The notes under the pieces were generated by a model, which was not told the origin of the DNA, ran no database searches, and was given only the letters and a program-made list of their open reading frames with translations. The position numbers and the translations under genes were made by a program. This document shows, piece after piece, positions 1 through 5,864 of a DNA stretch of 5,864 nt. Within the stretch, counting starts at the first letter, position 1. Every line of letters starts with the position of its first letter. The DNA comes from Thermoleophilia bacterium (GTDB taxonomy: Bacteria > Actinomycetota > Thermoleophilia > Gaiellales > JAICJC01), in NCBI GenBank assembly GCA_025928435.1, contig JAICJM010000223.1, forward strand, positions 1 to 5,864, read 5' to 3'.

Positions 1-513
1 ACGGTCGGCGGCCAGAAGATCCCGCCGGTCGACCACTACATCGCCGGCTTCCAGGCGGGCGCGAAGGCGGCCAACCCGCAGGTGACGACGCTGAACGCCT
101 ACTCGCAGAGCTTCACCAACCAGGCGGCCTGCAAGGAACTCGCGCTGAACCAGATCTCGCAGAAGTCGGATGTGGTCTTCCAGGTCGCGGGCGGCTGCGG
201 GCTCGGGGCCCTGTCCGCCGCGAAGGACAAGGGCGTCTGGGGCGTCGGCGTGGACGCCGACCAGTCCTACCTGGGCCCCTTCATCCTGACGAGCGCGGTC
301 AAGAAGGTCGACGTGGCCGTGTTCGACACGATCAAGCAGGTCCAGGCCGGAACGTTCAAGGGCGGCACGACGGACTTCTTCACCGCCCAGAACAACGGCG
401 CAGGCATCGGCAAGATCAGCCCGAACGTGCCGGCGGCCGACGTGAACAAGCTGAAGCCGATCGAGCAGAAGATCGCATCGGGCCAGATCACGCCGCCCGA
501 CACCGTCAAGTGA
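1..513 (+). CDS. BMP-family ABC transporter substrate-binding lipoprotein, C-terminal part (5' end outside window)
   Basis: This is the extracytoplasmic substrate-binding component of a BMP/PnrA-type ABC importer, a family that mostly binds purine or other nucleosides. The reading frame is open from base 1, with 170 codons before the TGA at 511-513. The signal peptide, lipobox cysteine and N-terminal lobe are missing because they lie upstream of the window; family members are usually about 330-380 residues. Visible family landmarks, numbered from the first visible residue, are KIPPVDHYIAGFQAG at 6-20, the DVVFQVAGGCGLGAL stretch at 57-71 and GVDADQ near 86-91. These match the second half of the periplasmic-binding fold. 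An internal GTG at 82 could be called as a start, but the family homology runs through it without a break, so it is not the true start. Two cysteines (visible residues 44 and 66) could form a disulfide. The exact ligand cannot be read from the sequence. The gene lies directly upstream of its ATPase and permeases. Confidence 0.93.
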   Translation, partial: TVGGQKIPPVDHYIAGFQAGAKAANPQVTTLNAYSQSFTNQAACKELALNQISQKSDVVFQVAGGCGLGALSAAKDKGVWGVGVDADQSYLGPFILTSAVKKVDVAVFDTIKQVQAGTFKGGTTDFFTAQNNGAGIGKISPNVPAADVNKLKPIEQKIASGQITPPDTVK

Positions 514-518
514 CCGCT

Positions 519-553
519 CGCCGGGGGTGGGCCCGCGCGGCCCGCCCCCGGCG
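519..553 (+). promoter_or_regulatory. Intercistronic GC-rich hairpin between binding-protein and ATPase genes
   Basis: Bases 519-533 (CGCCGGGGGTGGGCC) pair with 539-553 (GGCCCGCCCCCGGCG) to make a 15-bp stem. There are fourteen Watson-Crick pairs, one G-U wobble (528 with 544) and a 5-base loop, CGCGC. The stem begins 5 bases after the binding-protein stop codon and ends 9 bases before the ATPase ATG. No T-run follows, so a full intrinsic terminator is unlikely. The position suggests an mRNA-stabilising or partial-termination element that keeps binding-protein expression above that of the membrane complex, as known for hairpins after other binding-protein genes. The structure is directly visible; the role is inferred. 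Confidence 0.7.
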
Positions 554-562
554 ATCACGCAG

Positions 563-2089
563 ATGGCCGAGCACCCAGCCCTGGAACTGCGCGGGATCAC
601 CAAGCGCTTCGGCAGCCTGGTGGCCAACGACGCGATCGACTTCGAGCTCGCCCCGGGTGAGGTGCACGCCCTCCTGGGCGAGAACGGGGCCGGCAAGTCC
701 ACGCTGATGAACGTCCTCTACGGGCTCTACCAGCCCGACGCGGGCGAGATCCTGATGGGCGGAAAGCCGGTCCGGATCAGCTCACCCAAGGACGCGATCG
801 AGCGCGGCATCGGCATGGTGCACCAGCACTTCATGCTGATCCCGGTGATGACCGTCGCCGAGAACGTCGTGCTCGCATCCGAGCCCACCAACGGGCCGTT
901 CCTCGACCTGGCGGCGGCGCGCAAGCGGGTGCTCGACGTGTCGAACAGCCTCGGTCTCGCGGTCGACCCGGACGCGCGCGTCGAGGAGATCTCGGTCGGC
1001 ATGCAGCAGCGGGTCGAGATCGTGAAGGCGCTCTACCGCAACGCCCAGATCCTGATCCTGGACGAGCCCACTGCCGTCCTGACGCCGCAGGAGGCGACCG
1101 ACCTCTTCCGGATCCTGAACACGCTCCGCGGCGACATGGGCACCTCCATCATCTTCATCACGCACAAGCTCGGCGAGGTGCTCGACCTGGCCGACCGGAT
1201 CACCGTCCTGCGCCGCGGCCGGGCGGTCGAGACGGTGCCGCGCGAGGGCGCCACCGAGGAGAGCCTGGCCCGGCTGATGGTCGGACGGGAGGTGCTCCTG
1301 CGGGTGCAGAAGGAGCCGGCCCACCCGGAGAAGCCGGTGCTCGAGGTGCGCGACCTGCACGTGGCCGACGACCGCGGCCTCGAGGCCGTGCGCGGGCTCT
1401 CGCTGGAGGCCCGGGCCGGCGAGATCGTCGGCATCGCCGGGGTCGACGGGAACGGGCAGGCAGAGCTCGTCGAGGCCGTCACCGGCCTGCGCCGCCCGAC
1501 GGCCGGCACGGTCAGCGTGTCGGGCCACGACCTGACCCGCGCGGATGCCCGCGCGAGCCTCGATGCCGGCATCGGCCACATCCCCGAGGACCGCCAACGG
1601 CGCGGCCTCGTGCTCGAGTTCTCGCTGGCCGAGAACCTCGCGCTGCGCGACTACCGGCGGGCGCCGGTCTCTCGGTTCGGCATCCTCTCGCCGCGGCGGA
1701 TCGTCGCGAAGGCGCGCGGGCTCCTGGACGAGTTCGACGTGCGCGGCGGCGGCCCGCAGACCCCGGCGTTCGCCCTCTCCGGCGGAAACCAGCAGAAGGT
1801 CGTGATCGCCCGCGAGGTCTCCGACAACCCCGACCTGCTGGTCGCCGCGCAGCCGACGCGCGGCCTGGACGTGGGCGCGATCGAGTTCGTCCACCGGCGG
1901 CTGGTCGAGGAGCGCGACCACGGCCGCGCGATCCTCCTGGTGAGCTTCGAGCTCGACGAGATCCTCGGCCTCTCCGACCGGATCCTGGTCATGTACCGCG
2001 GCCAGATCGTGGGCGAGTACGGCCCCGACGTGTCCGAGCTCGACCTGGGCGTGGCCATGGCCGGCGGCGGCCGGGGGACGGCGGCGTGA
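563..2089 (+). CDS. BMP-family (nucleoside-type) ABC transporter ATP-binding protein, two fused nucleotide-binding domains
   Basis: This 508-residue protein is the cytoplasmic ATPase of the importer, similar in layout to NupO/YufO and RbsA-type duplicated ATPases. Domain 1 (about residues 7-245) has Walker A GENGAGKST at 39-47, Q-loop glutamine 88, the family signature SVGMQQRVEI at 144-153, Walker B ILILDEP with Glu168, and switch His201. Domain 2 (about 258-500) has a degenerate Walker A (GVDGNGQAE, 293-301), a good LSGGNQQ signature at 405-411, and AAQPTRGLD at 428-436 with Gln430 where the catalytic Glu is expected. One full and one degenerate ATP site are normal for this family. I chose ATG 563 over the in-frame GTG at 527. 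That GTG lies inside the hairpin stem and would add twelve Gly/Pro/Arg-rich residues without family resemblance. No convincing Shine-Dalgarno precedes 563. The stop overlaps the first permease start by four bases. Confidence 0.95.
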   Translation: MAEHPALELRGITKRFGSLVANDAIDFELAPGEVHALLGENGAGKSTLMNVLYGLYQPDAGEILMGGKPVRISSPKDAIERGIGMVHQHFMLIPVMTVAENVVLASEPTNGPFLDLAAARKRVLDVSNSLGLAVDPDARVEEISVGMQQRVEIVKALYRNAQILILDEPTAVLTPQEATDLFRILNTLRGDMGTSIIFITHKLGEVLDLADRITVLRRGRAVETVPREGATEESLARLMVGREVLLRVQKEPAHPEKPVLEVRDLHVADDRGLEAVRGLSLEARAGEIVGIAGVDGNGQAELVEAVTGLRRPTAGTVSVSGHDLTRADARASLDAGIGHIPEDRQRRGLVLEFSLAENLALRDYRRAPVSRFGILSPRRIVAKARGLLDEFDVRGGGPQTPAFALSGGNQQKVVIAREVSDNPDLLVAAQPTRGLDVGAIEFVHRRLVEERDHGRAILLVSFELDEILGLSDRILVMYRGQIVGEYGPDVSELDLGVAMAGGGRGTAA

Positions 2090-3285
2090 GCGCCCCCGAG
2101 GAGCGGAGCCTCTTCGACCGTGTCGGCGGCGCGCTGAGCGCTCGGGCGGAGGGCGTGCTGCTGCCGGTCGGGACGACGGTGCTCGCGTTCGTGGTCGGCG
2201 GGCTCGCCGTGCTCGCGGCCGGGCACAACCCGATCACCGCCTACAACGCGATCTTCAAGGGCACGGGCCTGAACTACGTCCTGCCGTGGACGTCGAGCAA
2301 CGACAAGATCTTCGCCGCGATCAACCTGCAGCAGACCCTGATCGAGACGACGCCGCTGATCCTGACCGCGCTCGCCGTCGCGTTCGCGTTCCGGTGCGGC
2401 ATGTTCAACATCGGCGGCCAGGGCCAGTACTTCGTCGGGCTCATCTGCTCGCTCTGGGTCGGCCTCCACTTCGCCGGGATGTCGCGGCCGCTGCACGTCT
2501 TCCTGGCGATGGTCGCGGCGGTCATCGGCGGCGCGGTCTGGGGCGGGATCGCCGGCGGTCTGAAGGCGGCGGTCGGCGCCCACGAGGTGATCTCGACCAT
2601 CATGCTGAACTGGATCGCCTTCTACGGGGGCCAGTACCTGTTCGAGCTCGGGGGACCGCTGCAGGGCTCCGAGCGGTCCGTCCCGAAGTCGAACCCGATC
2701 GCGCACTCCGCTCAGCTGCCCGCGATCTGGGGCAACCTGCAGCCGCTCCACGCGGGCATCTTCATCGCGCTCTTCGCGCTCGTCGTCTACTGGTTCATCC
2801 TCAACCGCACCACGCTCGGGTTCGAGGTGAAGGCGGTCGGGTTCAACCCCGAGGCGGCCCGCTACGGCGGCATTTCGGTGTCGCGCATGTACATCGTCGC
2901 CCTGGCGATCTCGGGCGCCTTCGCCGGGCTGGCCGGCTCGATGGACATCCTCGGCTGGGAATTCTCGATCGCGACGAACGACATCCAGGTCAGCCAGATC
3001 GGGTTCGTCGGGATCGCCGTCGCGCTGCTCGGGCGCGGCCGTCCCATCGGGATCGCGCTGGCGGCGCTGCTGTTCGGCGGCCTCGAGGTGGGGACGTCCA
3101 CCCGCGCGCTCGACCCGACGGTGTTCCCGCCCGAGCTGGCCGGCAACCTGGCCACGATCATCCAGGGCCTGATCGTGCTCTTCGTCGGCGCCGAGCTGCT
3201 GCTCGTCTACGCCTGGCGGGCCCGGCGGACGCGCACGACGCCGCCGCCACGGCTCGACGCGAGCCTGCGGGAGGAGGCGCTGTGA
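2086..3285 (+). CDS. BMP-family ABC transporter permease 1 (NupP-like)
   Basis: This 399-residue integral membrane protein is one of the two permease subunits forming the translocation channel, in the BPD_transp_2 family shared by nucleoside, ribose and branched-chain amino acid importers. An N-terminal hydrophobic segment (about 24-46) is followed by an extracytoplasmic stretch of about 40 residues, then a series of membrane segments to about 377. Landmarks include FRCGMFNIGGQGQ at 102-114, the coupling-helix-like AHEVISTIMLNWIAF at 165-179, an external GPLQGSERSVPKSNPIAHSAQLP segment beginning at 190, and GFEVKAVGFNPEAARYGGI at 245-263. The C-terminal tail is Arg-rich and cytoplasmic. The GTG start at 2086 sits in a GTGA overlap with the ATPase stop, which implies translational coupling; a weak purine run at 2073-2078 may act as ribosome binding site. 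A heterodimer with the next gene product is expected. Substrate specificity is inferred from the family only. Confidence 0.95.
   Translation: MSAPEERSLFDRVGGALSARAEGVLLPVGTTVLAFVVGGLAVLAAGHNPITAYNAIFKGTGLNYVLPWTSSNDKIFAAINLQQTLIETTPLILTALAVAFAFRCGMFNIGGQGQYFVGLICSLWVGLHFAGMSRPLHVFLAMVAAVIGGAVWGGIAGGLKAAVGAHEVISTIMLNWIAFYGGQYLFELGGPLQGSERSVPKSNPIAHSAQLPAIWGNLQPLHAGIFIALFALVVYWFILNRTTLGFEVKAVGFNPEAARYGGISVSRMYIVALAISGAFAGLAGSMDILGWEFSIATNDIQVSQIGFVGIAVALLGRGRPIGIALAALLFGGLEVGTSTRALDPTVFPPELAGNLATIIQGLIVLFVGAELLLVYAWRARRTRTTPPPRLDASLREEAL
3272..3277 (+). promoter_or_regulatory. Shine-Dalgarno site for permease 2
   Basis: AGGAGG lies within the last codons of permease 1, four bases upstream of the GTG at 3282. 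It is the clearest ribosome binding site in the operon and supports GTG 3282 as the start of permease 2, although the same frame is open for a further 1 kb upstream. The spacing is slightly short. Confidence 0.75.
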
Positions 3286-4481
3286 GCGCCGTCGCCGCGA
3301 CGCTCCGGACCCGGCTCCCGACCGGCGCCCGCGCGATCGGCCTGATCGGCGTCGCGTTCGGGTTCCTGGCCGTGTGGCTGGCGCTGCCCCCGTTCGAGGT
3401 GCGGGCCCAGGGCGCACCGGTGGCGCTCGCCGTCATCGGCCTCGGCTGCGGCGCGTGGGCGCTGCAGGGACGCGAGTGGCGGGCCGGCGGCTGGGCCGTC
3501 GGCGTCGCGATCGTCGCGGTCCTGATCGCCACCTGGGCCCAGGGCCGATCGACCGACACGCTGGCGGCGATCGTGAACGCGGGCCTCCTGGCCTCGACGC
3601 TCCAGTACGCCACCCCGCTCGGCTGGGCCGCCATAGGCGGCGTGATCTCCGAGCGCTCGGGCGTCGTGAACATCGGGCTCGAGGGGATGATGCTGGCCGG
3701 GGCCTTCTTCGGCATCTGGGCGGCGGCGTGGAGCGGCACCTGGGTCGTCGGGCTGCTCGTCGCCGTCGCCGCCGGCGGCGTGTTCGCGCTCGTCCACGCG
3801 ATCTTCACGATCCACCTGCGCGCCGACCAGATCGTGATCGGCACGGCGATCAACTTCCTCGCCCTGGGCGTGACGGGCTACATGTTCATCGACATCTACG
3901 GCGATCAGGGCACGCCCGCGAACGTGTCCATGGTCCCGGACGTGAGCATCCCCGGCATCCGCAGTCTGCCCGGCGTCCTCGGTGTCTTCGGCGACCTGAA
4001 CCTGATGATCTGGCTGCTGTTCGCGGCCATCGTCGCCGTGCACGTCGTGCTCTTCCGGACGCCGATCGGGCTGCGCATCCGGTCGGTCGGCGAGCACCCC
4101 CGGGCCGCGGACACGGTCGGGATCTCGGTCTACGGCACCCGCTACGTGGCCGTCATCCTCTCGGGGATGCTGGCGGCCCTGGGCGGCGCCTACCTGTCGA
4201 TCGGCTTCGTGGGCTCGTTCGACCAGAACATGACGGCGGGCCGCGGCTTCATCGCGCTGGCCGCGATGATCTTCGGCAAGTGGCGGCCGTACGGCGCCTT
4301 TGGCGCATGCCTGCTCTTCGGCTTCGCGAGCGGCCTCGCCGACCGCCTTCAGCAGAGCGCGGACGTGTCGGTGAACCTGCTCTCGACGCTGCCCTACGTG
4401 CTGACGCTGATCGCCCTGGTCGGGCTGATCGGCCGCTCGCGGCCGCCCGCCGCCGACGGCCGCCCGTACGTGAAGGAATGA
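3282..4481 (+). CDS. BMP-family ABC transporter permease 2 (NupQ-like) with N-terminal extension
   Basis: This is the second permease subunit, 399 residues, also of the BPD_transp_2 family. The conserved core starts near residue 92 and includes ISERSGVVNIGLEGMMLAGA at 122-141, the cytoplasmic-loop motif ADQIVIGTAINFLALG at 181-196, IGLRIRSVGEHPRAADTVGI at 262-281, and the final membrane segments around 284-308, 322-353 and 368-384. Before the core there are about 90 residues with roughly three hydrophobic segments (about 18-36, 45-61 and 70-86). Classical YufQ-type subunits are nearer 310-320 residues and lack this region. The GTG start at 3282 overlaps the permease 1 stop as GTGA and has an AGGAGG site upstream. 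The frame is open far upstream of 3282, but that stretch is out of frame with permease 1 and reads as Arg/Gly/Pro-rich shadow sequence. This is the last gene of the operon; a hairpin starts three bases after its stop. Confidence 0.94.
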   Translation: MSAVAATLRTRLPTGARAIGLIGVAFGFLAVWLALPPFEVRAQGAPVALAVIGLGCGAWALQGREWRAGGWAVGVAIVAVLIATWAQGRSTDTLAAIVNAGLLASTLQYATPLGWAAIGGVISERSGVVNIGLEGMMLAGAFFGIWAAAWSGTWVVGLLVAVAAGGVFALVHAIFTIHLRADQIVIGTAINFLALGVTGYMFIDIYGDQGTPANVSMVPDVSIPGIRSLPGVLGVFGDLNLMIWLLFAAIVAVHVVLFRTPIGLRIRSVGEHPRAADTVGISVYGTRYVAVILSGMLAALGGAYLSIGFVGSFDQNMTAGRGFIALAAMIFGKWRPYGAFGACLLFGFASGLADRLQQSADVSVNLLSTLPYVLTLIALVGLIGRSRPPAADGRPYVKE

Positions 4482-4484
4482 GTC

Positions 4485-4523
4485 TGGGGACTGTCCCCGC
4501 CGTGGAGGCGGGGACAGTCCCCA
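4485..4523. terminator. Perfect 17-bp inverted repeat, probable shared bidirectional terminator and dispersed palindromic repeat
   Basis: The arms at 4485-4501 (TGGGGACTGTCCCCGCC) and 4507-4523 are perfect reverse complements around the 5-base loop GTGGA. The element fills most of the 48-base gap between the stop of permease 2 (plus strand) and the stop of the MMPL gene (minus strand), so transcripts from both sides would fold into it. There is no T-run on either side, so if it terminates it would do so as a T-less GC hairpin of the kind proposed for high-GC actinobacteria. Each arm also contains GGGGAC-T-GTCCCC, itself palindromic around one base. That nested form resembles REP-type dispersed repeats more than a simple terminator. 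The structure is seen directly; the function is inferred from position. Confidence 0.75.
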
Positions 4524-4529
4524 TCTCGA

Positions 4530-5864
4530 TCAGCTCGCGGTCGACTCCGCCGGCTCGCGCGGGTCGGCGCTCCGGTCGTCGGCCGCATCCCGCTGCACCG
4601 GCGGCTCGATCGTGATGTTCGGGAGCACCCGGTCGAGCCAGGCCGGGATCGTCCATGACCGCTCGCCCAGCACCGCGAGCAGCGCCGGCACGAAGGTCAT
4701 GCGCACGACGAGGGCATCCGTCAGGATGGCGACGCCGAGCAGCAGGCCGAACTCCTTGGACACGCGGTCCGGGTTCAGCAGGAACGCGAAGAACACCGCA
4801 GACATGATGAACGCCGCGGCCACGATCACGCGGCCGACGCCCGCGATGCCGTCGCGCACGGCCGTGAACGTCCGGCTTCCGTGCACGTGCTCCTCGCGGA
4901 TGCGGCTCATCAGGAACACCTCGTAGTCCATCGAGAGGCCGAACAGGATCGCGAAGGCGATCGGCGGCACGAAGCTCTCGATCGGCCCGGTGCGGTCGAG
5001 GCCGATGATCCCCATCCCGTGGCCGAGCTGGATGACGAAGGTGAGCGCGCCGAACCCGACCAGCGCCGAGGTGAGGGTCGTCAGGGCCGCCTTGACGGCG
5101 ACCACGAGCGAGCGGAACGCCATCGCCATCACGAGGAACGTGATCCCGATGATGTAGAGCAGGAACCACGGCGTCCGCGAGAAGATGCGGTTGCCGATGT
5201 CGGTGAACGCGGCGTTCGAGCCCGACACGTAGGCGATCGCCGACGAGCCCTTGAGGGTGTCGGGGATCGTCGTGTGCCGGAGCGTCGAGACGATGTCGTC
5301 GGTCTGCGAGTCCTGCGGCTTGTACTTCGAGTACGTGTTGATGATCGCCACGGACGCCTTGTCCGGTGTCTTGGCGTTGTAGATCGGCGCCTCGACGTCG
5401 GAGATGCCGGGCACCTGCTCGAGCGCGCTCTGGAGCTTCACCGCCGCGTTGTGGTCGGAGTTCAGCGCGAGGACGATCGGGATCGGCTCGGTGAACCCGG
5501 GGCCGAAGCCGGTGGAGAGCAGGTCGTAGGCCTGCCGGGTGGTCTGGCTCTTCGGCGCCGTGCCCGCGTCCGCGAGGCCCAGCCGCGACTTCAGCACCGG
5601 CGAGGCGACCACGAGCAGCAGGACCACGGCGGCGACCAGCATCACCTTCGCGTTCGCCGTGACGAAGCGACCCCAGCGAGCGATCGGCGTCTTCGCCTGG
5701 CCTTCGCGGGAGTCGTCGGAGATGCGCATCCCGAGCCGGCCGCGATCGATCTTGTGACCGAGCAGCGCCAGCACCGCCGGCAGCAGCGACTGCGCCAGGA
5801 GCACGGCCGTCAGCACGCCCAGCGCGCTGCCGAGACCGAGCTTCGTGATGAAGTCGATGCCGAT
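4530..5864 (-). CDS. MMPL/RND-family membrane transporter, C-terminal part (5' end outside window)
   Basis: The frame is open from the right edge to the TGA read at 4532-4530, giving 444 visible residues. The GTG at 5816-5814 is an internal Val codon, not a start, because 16 more in-frame residues precede it with typical MMPL sequence (IGIDFITKLGLGSALG). Full-length relatives have about 700-750 residues, so roughly the first 40% is missing. In visible numbering the order is: a TM6-like helix at about 9-36, a charged cytoplasmic linker, TM7 at about 67-91, an extracytoplasmic porter domain at about 100-230, then TM8-12 at about 233-250, 257-281, 300-322, 343-363 and 372-400, and a hydrophilic acidic tail. 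The signature GLSMDYEVFLMSRIREE carries the Asp-Tyr pair (codons 4928-4926 and 4925-4923) that corresponds to the proton-relay pair of MmpL-type pumps. Proton-driven export of a lipid or other hydrophobic compound is expected, but the substrate is unknown. It is convergent with the ABC operon and not obviously linked to it in function. Confidence 0.93.
   Translation of the reverse strand: MGIDFITKLGLGSALGVLTAVLLAQSLLPAVLALLGHKIDRGRLGMRISDDSREGQAKTPIARWGRFVTANAKVMLVAAVVLLLVVASPVLKSRLGLADAGTAPKSQTTRQAYDLLSTGFGPGFTEPIPIVLALNSDHNAAVKLQSALEQVPGISDVEAPIYNAKTPDKASVAIINTYSKYKPQDSQTDDIVSTLRHTTIPDTLKGSSAIAYVSGSNAAFTDIGNRIFSRTPWFLLYIIGITFLVMAMAFRSLVVAVKAALTTLTSALVGFGALTFVIQLGHGMGIIGLDRTGPIESFVPPIAFAILFGLSMDYEVFLMSRIREEHVHGSRTFTAVRDGIAGVGRVIVAAAFIMSAVFFAFLLNPDRVSKEFGLLLGVAILTDALVVRMTFVPALLAVLGERSWTIPAWLDRVLPNITIEPPVQRDAADDRSADPREPAESTAS

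Noticed and set aside
782..1921. Minus-strand 379-codon open frame opposite the ATPase gene
   Set aside because: It mirrors conserved ATPase motifs on the other strand, has no domain pattern of its own, and has the composition of a GC-rich shadow.
2286..3281. In-frame open extension of permease 2 upstream to 2286, giving a 731-residue product
   Set aside because: Before the GTG at 3282 the translation is Arg-rich shadow of permease 1 in another frame. The real start is supported by AGGAGG at 3272-3277, the GTGA overlap and where hydrophobic protein begins.
1651..3417. Long antisense open frame of 588 codons on the minus strand, opposite the ATPase C-terminus and permease 1
   Set aside because: The translation is Arg/Asp/Pro/Gly-rich low-complexity sequence with no domain pattern. 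It arises because GC-rich codons seldom give stops in other frames, and it overlaps two well-supported genes.
2086..4481. The two permeases both being exactly 399 residues, suggesting recent duplication
   Set aside because: Their sequences and motif spacing are clearly different and match two separate ancient subfamilies. The equal length comes from the N-terminal extension of permease 2 and looks like coincidence.
4478..4615. Small plus-strand open frame starting at the ATG in the ATGA at the end of permease 2 (MSLGTVPAVEAGTVP...)
   Set aside because: It reads through the terminator-like inverted repeat and then antisense to the MMPL gene. The GTVP repeats are simply the translated palindrome arms, so this is very likely spurious.
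4249..5169. Minus-strand 306-codon open frame in another frame of the MMPL region
   Set aside because: It is an His/Arg/Gly/Pro-rich shadow of the MMPL gene and crosses the hairpin into the permease 2 gene on the other strand. It has no recognisable domain.

Overview
The window is GC-rich DNA with strong G/C third-position bias, GTG starts and overlapping operon junctions. This fits a high-GC actinobacterial genome. A deep-branching actinobacterial class such as Thermoleophilia is possible, but that is a guess from general style and not from any marker gene.

Plus strand, 1-4481: one operon for a BMP-family (basic membrane protein) ABC importer, the type represented by Bacillus subtilis NupNOPQ (YufNOPQ). 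In order it has the C-terminal half of the substrate-binding lipoprotein (cut by the left edge), a two-domain ATPase, and two integral membrane permeases. The last three genes are joined by 4-base GTGA stop/start overlaps. The binding-protein gene is separated from the ATPase gene by a 49-base gap filled mostly by a strong GC hairpin. Together the four proteins would capture a substrate outside the membrane, most likely purine or other nucleosides by family precedent, and pass it through a heteromeric permease driven by the ATPase. No nucleoside-catabolic gene is visible in the window.

Minus strand, 4530 to the right edge: the C-terminal 444 residues of an MMPL/RND-type membrane transporter, convergent with the ABC operon. 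Its N-terminal half and promoter lie beyond the window.

The 48 bases between the two convergent stop codons are almost entirely a perfect 17-bp inverted repeat built on GGGGACTGTCCCC. It is positioned as a shared bidirectional terminator and looks like a dispersed palindromic repeat. Apart from the two hairpins, the window is ordinary transporter sequence; I found no sign of a novel multi-gene system, tRNA, rRNA, CRISPR array or transposase. No stretch over 300 bases lacks a gene.
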